Assembly: GCA_027486765.1 (NCBI GenBank)
Contig: JAIXOO010000420.1
Coordinates: 1-32,160 of the forward strand
Reading direction: 5' to 3'
Length of the DNA: 32,160 nucleotides
Source: Saprospiraceae bacterium
Lineage (GTDB): Bacteria; Bacteroidota; Bacteroidia; Chitinophagales; Saprospiraceae
Under the pieces are notes generated by a model. That model worked only from the letters and a program-made list of their open reading frames with translations, did no database searches and was not told the origin of the DNA. A program made the position numbers and the translations under genes. Every line of letters starts with the position of its first letter. The stretch's first letter is position 1. Shown here piece after piece: positions 1 through 7,646 of the stretch.

Positions 1-455
1 AATGGCCGAAACACAAAGTAAAAAACCTTGAGTGGCACTGAAGTGTACAAAGTGGTGGATGTCGGGAACCGAATGGCCAGCGATTTGGGGGCTAATTCCC
101 CGAAAACAATGTGCAATACAGTAATCACGCTAAAGGCAATTGGCAGCGCAATGCGGTGCGCCAGCGCTTCATCTACTTGTATTTGAAGGCCCTCCATGGC
201 CGCCAAAATCAACTTGGTCATCACATCTTCACCAATCCAGCCTAAGCCCAAACTGGCCAGCGTGATACCCAACTGGGTTGCTGCCAGATAGCCATCCAAA
301 TTGCTGACTACACTTTCCGCAATGCGTCCAGTGAAACTGTTTGCTGCCTTGACTTGAATTTGAGAGATGCGGACTTTGACGATGGCAAATTCCGCCGCAA
401 CGAAGAATCCGTTTAATAAAACTAAACAAAGTGTGAGTAATATCTCAGGCCCCAT
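1..455 (-). CDS. CNNM/CorC (HlyC-type) family membrane protein, 3' end outside the window
   Basis: Reading the minus strand from the ATG at 455-453 gives 151 codons open to the window edge, so only the N-terminal part is present. The product begins with a hydrophobic segment (residues 4-25) that runs into a conserved-looking AAEFA stretch. It continues with AATQLGITLASLGLGWIGE, another hydrophobic stretch, and HIVFGELAPKSLA, which matches the DUF21/CNNM transmembrane domain motif (GELxPK). Family members pair this domain with two CBS domains and a CorC_HlyC domain, and are linked to magnesium or cobalt efflux or to gliding (GldE-like in Bacteroidota). The CBS and CorC parts would lie to the left of the window. 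The family is clear; the ion or role is not. Confidence 0.9.
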   Translation of the reverse strand, partial: MGPEILLTLCLVLLNGFFVAAEFAIVKVRISQIQVKAANSFTGRIAESVVSNLDGYLAATQLGITLASLGLGWIGEDVMTKLILAAMEGLQIQVDEALAHRIALPIAFSVITVLHIVFGELAPKSLAIRFPTSTTLYTSVPLKVFYFVFRP

Positions 456-743
456 TTTGATCGTTATAACAAGATAAAGCAGCCAGACTCCTCGGATGAT
501 TTTAGTGTGAGCCGTACTATTGCTACTTTCCTTGAGATGATTTAGCCACAAAATTAGGGATATTCTTACAACTTTGTGATATTGTTTTCATTCAATAAAA
601 AAATGAATGTCTTTTCCGCCCCGTTTTCGCTCAGCGACGTAAATGAAAGGTAGCTGAATTTTCGCCACAAAATAATTGCGTTAAAATAAGGATAAACCAT
701 AATTAGACCATTGAAAATGAGTTTATGAAGTCAAATCCTCCGC
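456..743. other. Intergenic region between divergent genes
   Basis: This 288-base AT-rich gap must carry the promoters of the minus-strand CNNM gene and of the plus-strand gene at 744. I see one small inverted repeat, CATTCA at 589-594 against TGAATG at 604-609 with an A-rich loop. I find no perfect TAnnTTTG box; TATCTTG on the minus strand near 470 is one base short. No convincing gene is present. Confidence 0.4.
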
Positions 744-1166
744 ATGAAATCCCTGTTTTTTACGCTAACCTTGCTTTGCACTGTGTGCATTAATCAGCGT
801 TTATCGGCCAGTATCACCTATTCCTCTACTGCTGAATGTAATGATTTTCGGCACAAAGAGAATCGGGATCGATCTAAATTGAAGACTTATCATCGTCCGG
901 TCAAGGTGTTTGCACCCATCAAAATTGGGCGTGAAGGGATCTGGACGGTATTCACACTGGTGTTGATCCTCAGTGGATATGTGGGGCTTTTTTTCCTGTC
1001 TCGCAATGGCGAAACCCGGTTTATGGCCGGTCTGTTGGCTTTCCTGCTGTTGATAGAAATAGTCATCATTCTACTGCATCCAATCATTTGGCTGATCCGC
1101 TGGATTCGGTTATTGTGCTGGCAAATGGCCTGGCGGAGGCGTTATCGGGCTTGCCCAGGGCAATGA
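744..1166 (+). CDS. Small membrane protein, unknown function
   Basis: The 140-residue product is not recognised. Residues 1-22 look like a signal peptide (MKSLFFTLTLLCTVCINQRLSA). A polar, basic stretch of about 40 residues follows, then two hydrophobic segments at about 66-85 and 93-118. The tail is strongly basic and tryptophan-rich (QMAWRRRYRACPGQ). The most likely topology is a secreted or periplasmic N-terminal part with two membrane passes, and by the positive-inside rule the Arg-rich tail would face the cytoplasm. The ATG at 744 is the only good start; an upstream ATG at 716 is closed by a stop after three codons. It stands alone, about 120 bases before the next gene. It may be a real gene, but no family supports it. 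Confidence 0.5.
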   Translation: MKSLFFTLTLLCTVCINQRLSASITYSSTAECNDFRHKENRDRSKLKTYHRPVKVFAPIKIGREGIWTVFTLVLILSGYVGLFFLSRNGETRFMAGLLAFLLLIEIVIILLHPIIWLIRWIRLLCWQMAWRRRYRACPGQ

Positions 1167-1287
1167 TTGGTACCATGCTGAATTTATCTTTTCAAAAGTT
1201 TCCGCCTTTTGGTAAGCTTGTGTACGCAGTATTTTGTGTGCGGCGCAATATTCTCTAACTTCGGGCATTCAAAATTAATCGACTGCC

Positions 1288-3342
1288 ATGAGCAAAGCGC
1301 CCAAAGGAAGGAAAAATACAGGAGGGAAACCTAGTTACAATAAACCTACCTCCAACAACCCCTCGAATTCCCACGCCATTCCTGCGGTAGCGGATTTAGG
1401 CAATCCGCCCATGCAGCTACATTTGATCATTCTGATGGTGCTCAGCATTTTGCTTTATGCGAATACCCTGGGGCACCAGTTTGCGCTCGACGATGCCATT
1501 GTCATCACCGACAATATGCATGTCCAAAAGGGCTGGGCCGGGCTGGCCGATATTTTTAACAAAGATACTTTTCATGGCTTCTTCAAAACCGACAAGCAAG
1601 GTTTGTTGGAAGGAGGACGTTATCGCCCCTTTACGCTGGCCATGTTTGCCGTGGAGTTGAGTATTTTTGGCAAATCTGCATTTTGGGGCCATTTGTTCAA
1701 TGTGCTGTGGTATGGGCTAACGGGTTTGGTGTTTTACTTGCTGGCGAGTGGTTTGTTTGCCTACCGCTGGAACAAAAACCTGAGTGCCTGGCTGGCTTTT
1801 GTGGCAGCCATACTTTTTGTAGCGCATCCACTGCATACCGAGGCGGTAGCCAACATCAAAGGGCGGGATGAAATCATGGCTTTGTTGGGCAGTTTGGCAG
1901 CCTTGTATTTTTCGCTGCGTAGTTTTCGATCCGGCAACCTGGGCTGGGAAGCGCTGGCCGCAGTGTGTTTTTTGATCGGTATTTTTTCGAAAGAAAATGC
2001 CATTACATTTTTAGCAGTAGTGCCACTCACCTATTGGTTCTTCACCAATGCTTCAATCGCCCAAATCCTGCGGCAAACCGCTCCTTTTTTAGCGATCGCC
2101 ATCCTGTTTTTGATCGTGCGTTCCAGTGTGTTGCCCAATGCCCAGATTGGCACCGCGTCCAATGAATTGATGAACAACCCTTTCCTCAAGCTGGAGGGTA
2201 CGCAATATGTCCCGTTCAGCGGGGCAGAGCGGCAGGCTACCGTGTTTTATACCCTGGGCAAATACATCCAGTTGTTTTTGTTTCCCTACCCATTGACTCA
2301 TGACTATTACCCCAACCACATCCCCCGCATGAGCTGGGGGCAACCAGCAGCACTACTGAGTTTTTTGCTGTATTTGGGCATGGGGATTGTGGGCGTGATG
2401 GGTTTGCGCAAAAAATCGCCAGTGGCCTATGGCTTATTGTTCTACTTGGCTACCCTTTCCATCGTTTCCAACATTTGGCTGGTGGTGGGTACCAACATGT
2501 CGGAGCGTTTGGTCTTTATGCCCTCGGTGGGATTGTGTTTTGCATTGGTGGCTTTTTTGGCCAATTTGCTTTATGGGAAAGCGGCTCAAACTCAAAGACC
2601 TCAAACCCTCCTGATGGGGATCGGTCTGGTAGCCTTGGTTTTTGGCGGCTTAACGATTGTCCGGAATTTTGCCTGGAAAAATAACCTGACCCTCTTTAGA
2701 ACCGATGCCAAAACCTCGGTCAACAGCGCCAAAGTACACAATGCACTGGGCGGGCAGCTGATTTCGGATGCGGAAAAAATCAAAGACGACTCACTGGGGC
2801 GTATCGCCCTGCTGCAAGAGGCGGAAACCCATTTGTTGCAAGCAGTACAAATTCATCCGGGCTATAAAGATGGTTTTTTCCTGCTGGGCACTTGTTACTT
2901 GTATTTGAAAAACTATGCCGATGCGGTCAAATACCTCAACGCCTCATATAGCCTCAACAACAGCGATGCCAATACCAAAAATAACCTGGCAGTGGCTTAT
3001 CGCCTGCTGGGACAGGAGGAAGGGGAAAAACGGGGCAATCTGGCGCAAGCGTTGCAATACCTGCAACAGTCCTTGGCTCTGAATCCCAATGATTACGCGA
3101 CAGTTCGTTTGCTAGGGGTAGCCAACAGTTTTGGAGGGGACCAACAAGCGGCTTTGTCCTATTTTGAAAAGGCCAGAGACCTGGCGCCAAAGAGTGCCGA
3201 TGCCTGGTTTGAGCTGCAAATGGCGTATCAAAAAGTAGGCGACCTGACCAAAGCGCGGCAAGCCCTGGCTCAAGCACAACAAATTGATCCTGAGATCGCC
3301 CAGAAATTTGCTCAAAAGGGGTCAAACCCAGCGAATAAATAA
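1288..3342 (+). CDS. TMTC-like multi-spanning membrane protein with C-terminal TPR repeats
   Basis: The 684-residue product has a short Lys/Asn/Pro-rich cytoplasmic-looking tail (1-40), then about ten or more hydrophobic segments to residue about 465, then a soluble TPR region (roughly 490-680). The membrane part carries family hallmarks: FALDDAIVITDN just after the first membrane segment, GRYRPFT, and AHPLHTEAVANIKGRDEI. The acidic residues after the first helix and the HPLHTE loop resemble the GT-C fold of TMTC/PMT-type O-mannosyltransferases. At least four TPR units can be seen, for example AETHLLQAVQIHPGYKDG and ALQYLQQSLALNPND. Bacterial members are usually annotated only as TPR proteins. 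A role in transferring lipid-linked sugar to exported proteins is inferred from the fold. It is monocistronic, with the next start about 140 bases downstream. Confidence 0.8.
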   Translation: MSKAPKGRKNTGGKPSYNKPTSNNPSNSHAIPAVADLGNPPMQLHLIILMVLSILLYANTLGHQFALDDAIVITDNMHVQKGWAGLADIFNKDTFHGFFKTDKQGLLEGGRYRPFTLAMFAVELSIFGKSAFWGHLFNVLWYGLTGLVFYLLASGLFAYRWNKNLSAWLAFVAAILFVAHPLHTEAVANIKGRDEIMALLGSLAALYFSLRSFRSGNLGWEALAAVCFLIGIFSKENAITFLAVVPLTYWFFTNASIAQILRQTAPFLAIAILFLIVRSSVLPNAQIGTASNELMNNPFLKLEGTQYVPFSGAERQATVFYTLGKYIQLFLFPYPLTHDYYPNHIPRMSWGQPAALLSFLLYLGMGIVGVMGLRKKSPVAYGLLFYLATLSIVSNIWLVVGTNMSERLVFMPSVGLCFALVAFLANLLYGKAAQTQRPQTLLMGIGLVALVFGGLTIVRNFAWKNNLTLFRTDAKTSVNSAKVHNALGGQLISDAEKIKDDSLGRIALLQEAETHLLQAVQIHPGYKDGFFLLGTCYLYLKNYADAVKYLNASYSLNNSDANTKNNLAVAYRLLGQEEGEKRGNLAQALQYLQQSLALNPNDYATVRLLGVANSFGGDQQAALSYFEKARDLAPKSADAWFELQMAYQKVGDLTKARQALAQAQQIDPEIAQKFAQKGSNPANK

Positions 3343-3403
3343 GCCATAACTGGACAATCGTTGGAAAAATTGTAAATTAGCAGTGTCTTAGTAGTGGGGT
3401 GAA

Positions 3404-3432
3404 AAAATGAATACTTATTTTTTTATTGCCCC
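3404..3432 (+). repeat. Copy 1 of a 29-bp upstream element
   Basis: By eye, 27 of 29 bases match the reverse complement of 8825-8853. The core is AATGAAYACTTATTTTTTT followed by ATYGCCCC. It ends 50 bases before the ATG at 3483 and points toward that gene. With the GGGGTGAAAAAA just before it (from 3397), it can also form an imperfect hairpin. Confidence 0.7.
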
Positions 3433-3482
3433 TTAACAAACCTTTCCCCCTTTCGGAAGGTCTTAATAGAAAATCGTTCAGA

Positions 3483-4130
3483 ATGATGATAAAGCGCATC
3501 TGGTGGATATTGTTTTTGGTTGGTATCACCAGCCTGGGGGCTGAATTGCGGGCGCAACGAGATTCCAATTTGGTTCAGTTTTCAGGTTTGGTTCTGGATG
3601 GCAGCAATGATCAGCTCATCCCCGTCCCCTATACCAACGTGTTCATCAAAGGAAAAAACCGGGGTACTTACTCCGACCTCAAAGGATTTTTCTCCATTGT
3701 AGTGGAAAAAGGTGACGTGATTCGCTTTTCTACGGTCGGCTATGAAACGGTAGAATACAAAATACCCAAAGATTTATCGGAGGATCGTTACTCTCTGGTG
3801 CAACTCATGACTCAGGATGTGGTCAACCTGCCCGAAACAGTCATTTTCCCCTGGCCAAGCCGTGATCACTTCCGCCTGGAATTCCTGGCGATGGACGTTA
3901 CGCCAGAACTGCAAAAACGCGCGGCTGAAAACGTGGCCAAAGAATCCTTGAAAAAAGCCGAGGTGGGCACCCGCTTCGATGGCGACGAAAATGCCGACTT
4001 CTACCTGCGCCGTCAGGCTAGTAACTACTACTATTATGGGCAAGCGCCCCCAATGAATATCTTCAACCCAATCGCGTGGGGTAAGTTCTTCAAGGCCTGG
4101 AAGGATGGGGACTTTAAGAAGAAAGAGTAA
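3483..4130 (+). CDS. Secreted protein with carboxypeptidase-regulatory-like beta-sandwich domain
   Basis: The tandem ATG ATG at 3483 opens a 215-residue product with a signal peptide (residues 1-22, ending around ELRAQ). A longer reading from a TTG at 3426 would add a hydrophilic leader ahead of the signal peptide and overlap the repeat at 3404-3432, so I reject it. Residues about 30-105 fit the CarboxypepD_reg-like fold common in Bacteroidota: FSGLVLDGSNDQLIPVPYTNVFIKG, then GTYSDLKGFFSIVVEKGDVIRFSTVGYETVEYKI. The remaining half has no recognised domain; it is charged, and a YYYYGQAPPMNIFNP stretch precedes a lysine-rich end. It is probably periplasmic or outer-membrane associated. Function unknown. 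The stop lies 8 bases before an inverted-repeat element. Confidence 0.8.
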   Translation: MMIKRIWWILFLVGITSLGAELRAQRDSNLVQFSGLVLDGSNDQLIPVPYTNVFIKGKNRGTYSDLKGFFSIVVEKGDVIRFSTVGYETVEYKIPKDLSEDRYSLVQLMTQDVVNLPETVIFPWPSRDHFRLEFLAMDVTPELQKRAAENVAKESLKKAEVGTRFDGDENADFYLRRQASNYYYYGQAPPMNIFNPIAWGKFFKAWKDGDFKKKE

Positions 4131-4138
4131 TACAAGGA

Positions 4139-4230
4139 GTGATGAATGATAAATGATGAGTGATGAATTTTGGCGATTTCATTCTTTCAGATTCCACCAA
4201 ATTCATCATTCATCACTTATCATTCATCAT
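4139..4230. repeat. Intergenic hairpin with 7-bp tandem units (TGATRAR), locus A
   Basis: The left arm (4139-4173) is four perfect-phase 7-bp units TGATGAA, TGATAAA, TGATGAG, TGATGAA plus a short tail. The right arm (4197-4230) is its near-exact inverse, with about three transitions and one single-base gap. The loop is about 23 bases. It fills the gap between the convergent stops at 4130 and 4232 and could act as a two-way terminator or mRNA end. Nearly the same unit recurs at 28985-29074. Confidence 0.85.
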
Positions 4231-4231
4231 T

Positions 4232-4534
4232 TTAAACGATTTCCATCAGCGTCCGAAACGCCACATACCGATCCCGATACCGCTCCATATGTTTGCGCTG
4301 AAATAGCGCAGCGTCTTCCTGTTGGTAGCGACGAAAAGTTTCCATATCTGGACTGTAATATTGAATGGCGTAAGTAACTCCGTCATCCTCATCGTCGTGC
4401 AAGAGGCGACAAATGCGGTGTTCGCTGAATTTGCCTGTTGCCATAATTTCAGGCACTTGTTCGGTTTTCATCCAGGCCAGCCACTCCTCGTGGATGCTTC
4501 CTTCAATTTTTATGGTTTCGTTGTACAGAATCAT
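4232..4534 (-). CDS. DUF4286 family protein
   Basis: This 100-residue soluble protein matches the DUF4286 pattern throughout: MILYNETIKIEGSIHEEWLAWM at the start, then EIMATGKFSEHRICRLL, a central TYAIQYYSPDMETFRRYQ, and a YRDRYVAFRTLMEIV end. DUF4286 proteins are small dimeric-type alpha/beta barrel-like proteins (related in outline to antibiotic-biosynthesis-monooxygenase folds), widespread in Bacteroidota and of unknown function. There is no signal peptide, so it is cytoplasmic. Its length is normal for the family. It is convergent with the gene ending at 4130 and divergent from the xylanase at 4625, with 90 bases between their starts. The identification rests on remembered family sequence and is fairly firm. 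Confidence 0.85.
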   Translation of the reverse strand: MILYNETIKIEGSIHEEWLAWMKTEQVPEIMATGKFSEHRICRLLHDDEDDGVTYAIQYYSPDMETFRRYQQEDAALFQRKHMERYRDRYVAFRTLMEIV

Positions 4535-4578
4535 GGTACTTCCTTCGACTGACTACTTTTCGGGTAAAAGAAAATCTT

Positions 4579-4586
4579 TACTTTTG
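4579..4586 (+). promoter_or_regulatory. Bacteroidota-type -7 box upstream of the xylanase gene
   Basis: TACTTTTG fits the TAnnTTTG consensus of Bacteroidota primary-sigma promoters. A T-rich TTTT at 4557-4560 lies where the -33 box would be. A start of transcription near 4593 would leave a leader of about 32 bases before the ATG at 4625. Confidence 0.5.
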
Positions 4587-4624
4587 GTAGAGCTTTTTTT
4601 CTCAAAACCGACAACAAGTAGACT

Positions 4625-6763
4625 ATGATAAAAAAGTTGTTTTTACTGCTATTTACTGGCCTTCTTGTTGCCCAACTTCAGGGGCAAAGTGCCTACTACC
4701 TCAATTTGCAAGCAGAATTGAGCAGCAAATATATGCTTTCGGGAGGGTTTTGGTCGCTCCCTGCGGATGAAAATCTAGCACTCAGTAATTTTGGCGGATA
4801 TGGTGGCACCTTTGGCACCAGTACAACCACCACTGGACAAAGCTTCACCCGCTTTCGCCAAATGACCATCAATTCCCCAGGCACCGAGCCCTGGAGTAGT
4901 GGTATCAGCTGTAGTAACACTCAGGCCATCACCAAAGGTTCAATTTGCTTGATGGTGATTTGGGTGCGTTCGGCAGGTGCTGAAAAAGCCAAAGTCAATT
5001 TATTCCTGGAACGTGCCAATACGTATGAGAAGGAAATTCTCCTGACCACTGAAATTAGCAACCAATGGCAACAATTCATTGCTCCGTTTGATGCCGATTT
5101 TGATTACGCTGCGCAGCAGCTCAACTTTGGTTTTCATACCGGATACAAAGCGCAAAGCATCCAGATCGCGGGTGTTGCATTGATCGATTTTAAAAACAAA
5201 TACACCATCGATCGTTTCCCCATCGAATTGCACCAAAATTATGCTGGCTCCGAAGCCAATGCTGCTTGGCGCACTGAAGCCGATCAACGAATTGAACAAC
5301 TCCGCAAGGCCAATATTATGGTGAATGTGACGAAGGCGAATGGGGACCCCGTGGCTGGTGCGACCGTAAAAGTGGAAATGTTGGAGCACGAATTCAAATT
5401 TGGTTCCGCCATCACCGCCAACCGCATTGCCGGAAACAACCAACAGAACAATACCTACCAGCAAAAAATCCTCGATTTTGACGGCAAAGGCCACGGATTC
5501 AACGAAGTGGTTTTCGAAAACGACATGAAATGGGATGGTTGGGAAGAAAAATGGTTTGTCAGCAATGCCGATGTGGCCAAAGCGACCAACTGGTTGAACG
5601 ACCGCGGGGTGGCGGTGCGGGGGCATAATTTGGTTTGGCCGGCCTGGCAATACCTACCCGATGACATGGAAAAGAACAAAACCAATCCAGTCTACCTGAA
5701 ACAACGCATCAATAGCCACTTAACTGAAATCCTGAATTATCCAGGCATCAAAGGAGTAGTCAAAGAATGGGATGTACTGAATGAAATTACCTACAACGAA
5801 GAATTGGCCAAGGCTATGGCGGGTAGTCCTGGTTATGTTACTGGCCGGGAAATTTATGTCGACATCTTGAAAAAAGTAAAGGAAATAGACCCGACTATAA
5901 AACTCTACCTCAATGATTATACCACCATCGACCAAGGCAATTTGCCTGGTAGCGTGGTGTATGAACGCACCAAACAATACATCAAGGAAATTCAAAATGC
6001 GGGCATCAAAATTGATGGCATTGGTTTTCAGGGGCACATCAGTTCCGGTTTGGTTTCAATGTATGATGTCAAAACTACACTGGATGATTTTTACACCACT
6101 TTTGGTGCCCGAGCCAAAATTACCGAGTACGATTATGGCATCTTAGTGGGAGACAGCCTCGCAGCTAGGTTCACCGCCGATTTTTTGACCATGTGTTTTA
6201 GCCACCCTTCGGTAGATGGTTTTTTGAGCTGGGGCTTTTGGCAAGGTGCGCATTGGCTGAGCAATGGGCCTTATTACCGCCTGGATTGGTCGATGCGCCC
6301 GGCGGGCAAGGCGGTTTCGGATTTGTTGTTCAACAAGTGGTGGACCAATACTAGCACTAGCACCAATGTCAGTGGGGTTGCACAAGTACGGGGCTTCAAG
6401 GGAAAATACCGGGTCACGGTTAGCTTAAATGGTAAAGTGGGTTACGTGGATACCCTGAATCTGACCGAAAACACCAATCTGGTAGTCAGCCTTCCGACCT
6501 CGGTGGGGGTGAATGACCTGAGCAGAGACAAATTTGAGTTGCAGTTTAAAAATCCTCTGGAACGAGGTGCAGTAGTAGCATTTAGTTGTTCAGAAGCCCC
6601 CCTCCAGGCTCAACTCATTGGAATGGATGGGCGCGTTTTGCAACAAGTGAATCAACCAGGATTAAAATTCAACCTGACTGCGCCGAATCCTCCGGGGCTT
6701 TATTTGTTGAGGGTAAAATTAGTCAGCGGCGAGTTCTGGACTGAAAAATTGTTGGTCCAATAG
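4625..6763 (+). CDS. Secreted GH10 endo-beta-1,4-xylanase with N-terminal binding module and T9SS tail
   Basis: The 712-residue product hydrolyses internal xylan linkages, going by family. Signal peptide 1-21 (ending LQGQS). Residues about 24-190 form a beta-rich module resembling a CBM4/9-type carbohydrate-binding domain. The GH10 catalytic domain spans about 220-570: FKFGSAIT, FNEVVFENDMKWD, RGHNLVWPAW, then WDVLNE with the acid/base Glu387, IDGIGFQGHI, and KITEYD with the nucleophile Glu501. Both catalytic glutamates are present, so the enzyme should be active. A short beta domain follows, and the final 75 residues (GVNDLSRDKFELQFKNP to the end, with GLYLLRVKLVSGEF) look like a type A sorting domain of the type IX secretion system. 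The protein should therefore be secreted or surface-anchored. It is transcribed alone, outside the SusCD locus. Confidence 0.95.
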   Translation: MIKKLFLLLFTGLLVAQLQGQSAYYLNLQAELSSKYMLSGGFWSLPADENLALSNFGGYGGTFGTSTTTTGQSFTRFRQMTINSPGTEPWSSGISCSNTQAITKGSICLMVIWVRSAGAEKAKVNLFLERANTYEKEILLTTEISNQWQQFIAPFDADFDYAAQQLNFGFHTGYKAQSIQIAGVALIDFKNKYTIDRFPIELHQNYAGSEANAAWRTEADQRIEQLRKANIMVNVTKANGDPVAGATVKVEMLEHEFKFGSAITANRIAGNNQQNNTYQQKILDFDGKGHGFNEVVFENDMKWDGWEEKWFVSNADVAKATNWLNDRGVAVRGHNLVWPAWQYLPDDMEKNKTNPVYLKQRINSHLTEILNYPGIKGVVKEWDVLNEITYNEELAKAMAGSPGYVTGREIYVDILKKVKEIDPTIKLYLNDYTTIDQGNLPGSVVYERTKQYIKEIQNAGIKIDGIGFQGHISSGLVSMYDVKTTLDDFYTTFGARAKITEYDYGILVGDSLAARFTADFLTMCFSHPSVDGFLSWGFWQGAHWLSNGPYYRLDWSMRPAGKAVSDLLFNKWWTNTSTSTNVSGVAQVRGFKGKYRVTVSLNGKVGYVDTLNLTENTNLVVSLPTSVGVNDLSRDKFELQFKNPLERGAVVAFSCSEAPLQAQLIGMDGRVLQQVNQPGLKFNLTAPNPPGLYLLRVKLVSGEFWTEKLLVQ

Positions 6764-6769
6764 TTGCTT

Positions 6770-6927
6770 AGGCACGATGAAAAAATAAATTGACATTTTG
6801 ACTGAACTCTTTATTTGATTTTGCTGCGTTACTCGTCAGTTGCGTAGTGTACTATGCGCCTTCCTCGCGCCTTGCCAAATCAAAAAATAGCTGAGCCAAA
6901 ATGTAAATTTATTTTCTCATCGTGCCT
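6770..6927. repeat. Large imperfect inverted repeat between convergent genes
   Basis: Arms of about 53 bases face each other: 6770-6822 begins AGGCACGATGA, and 6874-6927 ends TCATCGTGCCT. The outer 30 bases pair almost perfectly; the inner part has more mismatches. The roughly 50-base centre contains a second small hairpin, GCGTAG-TGTA-CTATGC (6842-6857), and a direct repeat GCGCCTT. The right arm ends at the TAA stop of the minus-strand peptidase gene, and the left arm begins 6 bases after the xylanase stop. It is likely a two-way terminator or a folded RNA end. Unlike the other hairpins, its arms are not obvious short tandem repeats. Confidence 0.8.
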
Positions 6928-7520
6928 TATTTTTTCGCCACCACATCCTTCGCCGAATCGATATACGGCTTCCAATATTTACTCGCCGTGATGTTGTCCA
7001 CAATCACGCCACGTGAAGTAGTGCTGTGCACGACCTGGATGCCTTTGCTGTCGTTGGAAACCACCAGCGATACGTGAAAAATTGGCTCAGAAGCGCTGCG
7101 GCGGAAAAAAATCAAATCCCCTGGCTTCACCTTCGCAACATCAACACTGCTGCCTTGCAGGGCCTGATCGCGGGAACTAGCGGAGATTTTGATGCCATAC
7201 TTACTCATCACAAAAGAAGTAAAGCCAGAGCAGTCGAATCCGGTGCTGGGACTTTTACCTGCATATTTGTAAGTGATGCCCAGATGGGTTTGGGCAAAAG
7301 AGGTGATGTCTTTGCGCAACAACATTTCTTTACTGGAAACGGAAGGTGGAACGGGGCCATAATCGGAACCTGGCTTTTCAACGGGATCCTTTGGCCGATC
7401 TGTCGTCAGATCGCGTAGTACATTGCAACGCACGGCCAACCATACCAAAAGCAGCAAAAACAACAAGCGTTTGGTCTTGAACATCCAGATTTGGAATTTG
7501 GTGGGTTGACGTGTGGCCAT
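6927..7520 (-). CDS. NlpC/P60 family cell-wall peptidase (C40)
   Basis: The 197-residue product has a hydrophobic N-terminal segment (about 14-31) ending in Cys32, which could be lipidated although VRC is a poor lipobox. A Pro-rich linker follows, and the C40 domain occupies about 68-190. The catalytic triad can be read: Cys97 in TGFDCSGFTSFV, His149 in IFHVSLVV, and a third polar residue at His165 in VVHSTTSRG. Family members cut D-gamma-glutamyl-diamino-acid bonds in peptidoglycan peptides, acting in the periplasm. KVKPGDLIFFRR is the typical strand before the His. The annotated ATG at 7520 gives a basic leader; an ATG 12 codons later (MFKTKRLL) would give a more standard signal sequence. 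It follows the aminotransferase gene on the same strand after 125 bases. Confidence 0.9.
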   Translation of the reverse strand: MATRQPTKFQIWMFKTKRLLFLLLLVWLAVRCNVLRDLTTDRPKDPVEKPGSDYGPVPPSVSSKEMLLRKDITSFAQTHLGITYKYAGKSPSTGFDCSGFTSFVMSKYGIKISASSRDQALQGSSVDVAKVKPGDLIFFRRSASEPIFHVSLVVSNDSKGIQVVHSTTSRGVIVDNITASKYWKPYIDSAKDVVAKK

Positions 7521-7629
7521 AAGGTTCTTTTTTGTGTACTATAGCTAACTACGAAAAAGTCTCAAAAAGGTTTCGAAAACTAAAACAGCAGATGCACAAG
7601 AATTATTTCTTCAGCATGCTAAGCAAGCT

Positions 7630-7646
7630 AAACTTTAATAAAGTTT
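7630..7646. repeat. Short palindrome after the aminotransferase gene
   Basis: AAACTTTA-A-TAAAGTTT is a perfect 8-bp inverted repeat that overlaps the first base of the aminotransferase stop codon on the minus strand. It is AT-only apart from one base pair per arm and has no clear T-tract, so it would be a weak terminator at best. Confidence 0.4.

Noticed and set aside
6823-6875. Structured non-coding RNA in the loop of the inverted repeat after the xylanase gene
   Set aside because: There is one small stem only and no promoter or terminator of its own. The loop is better described as part of the intergenic repeat.
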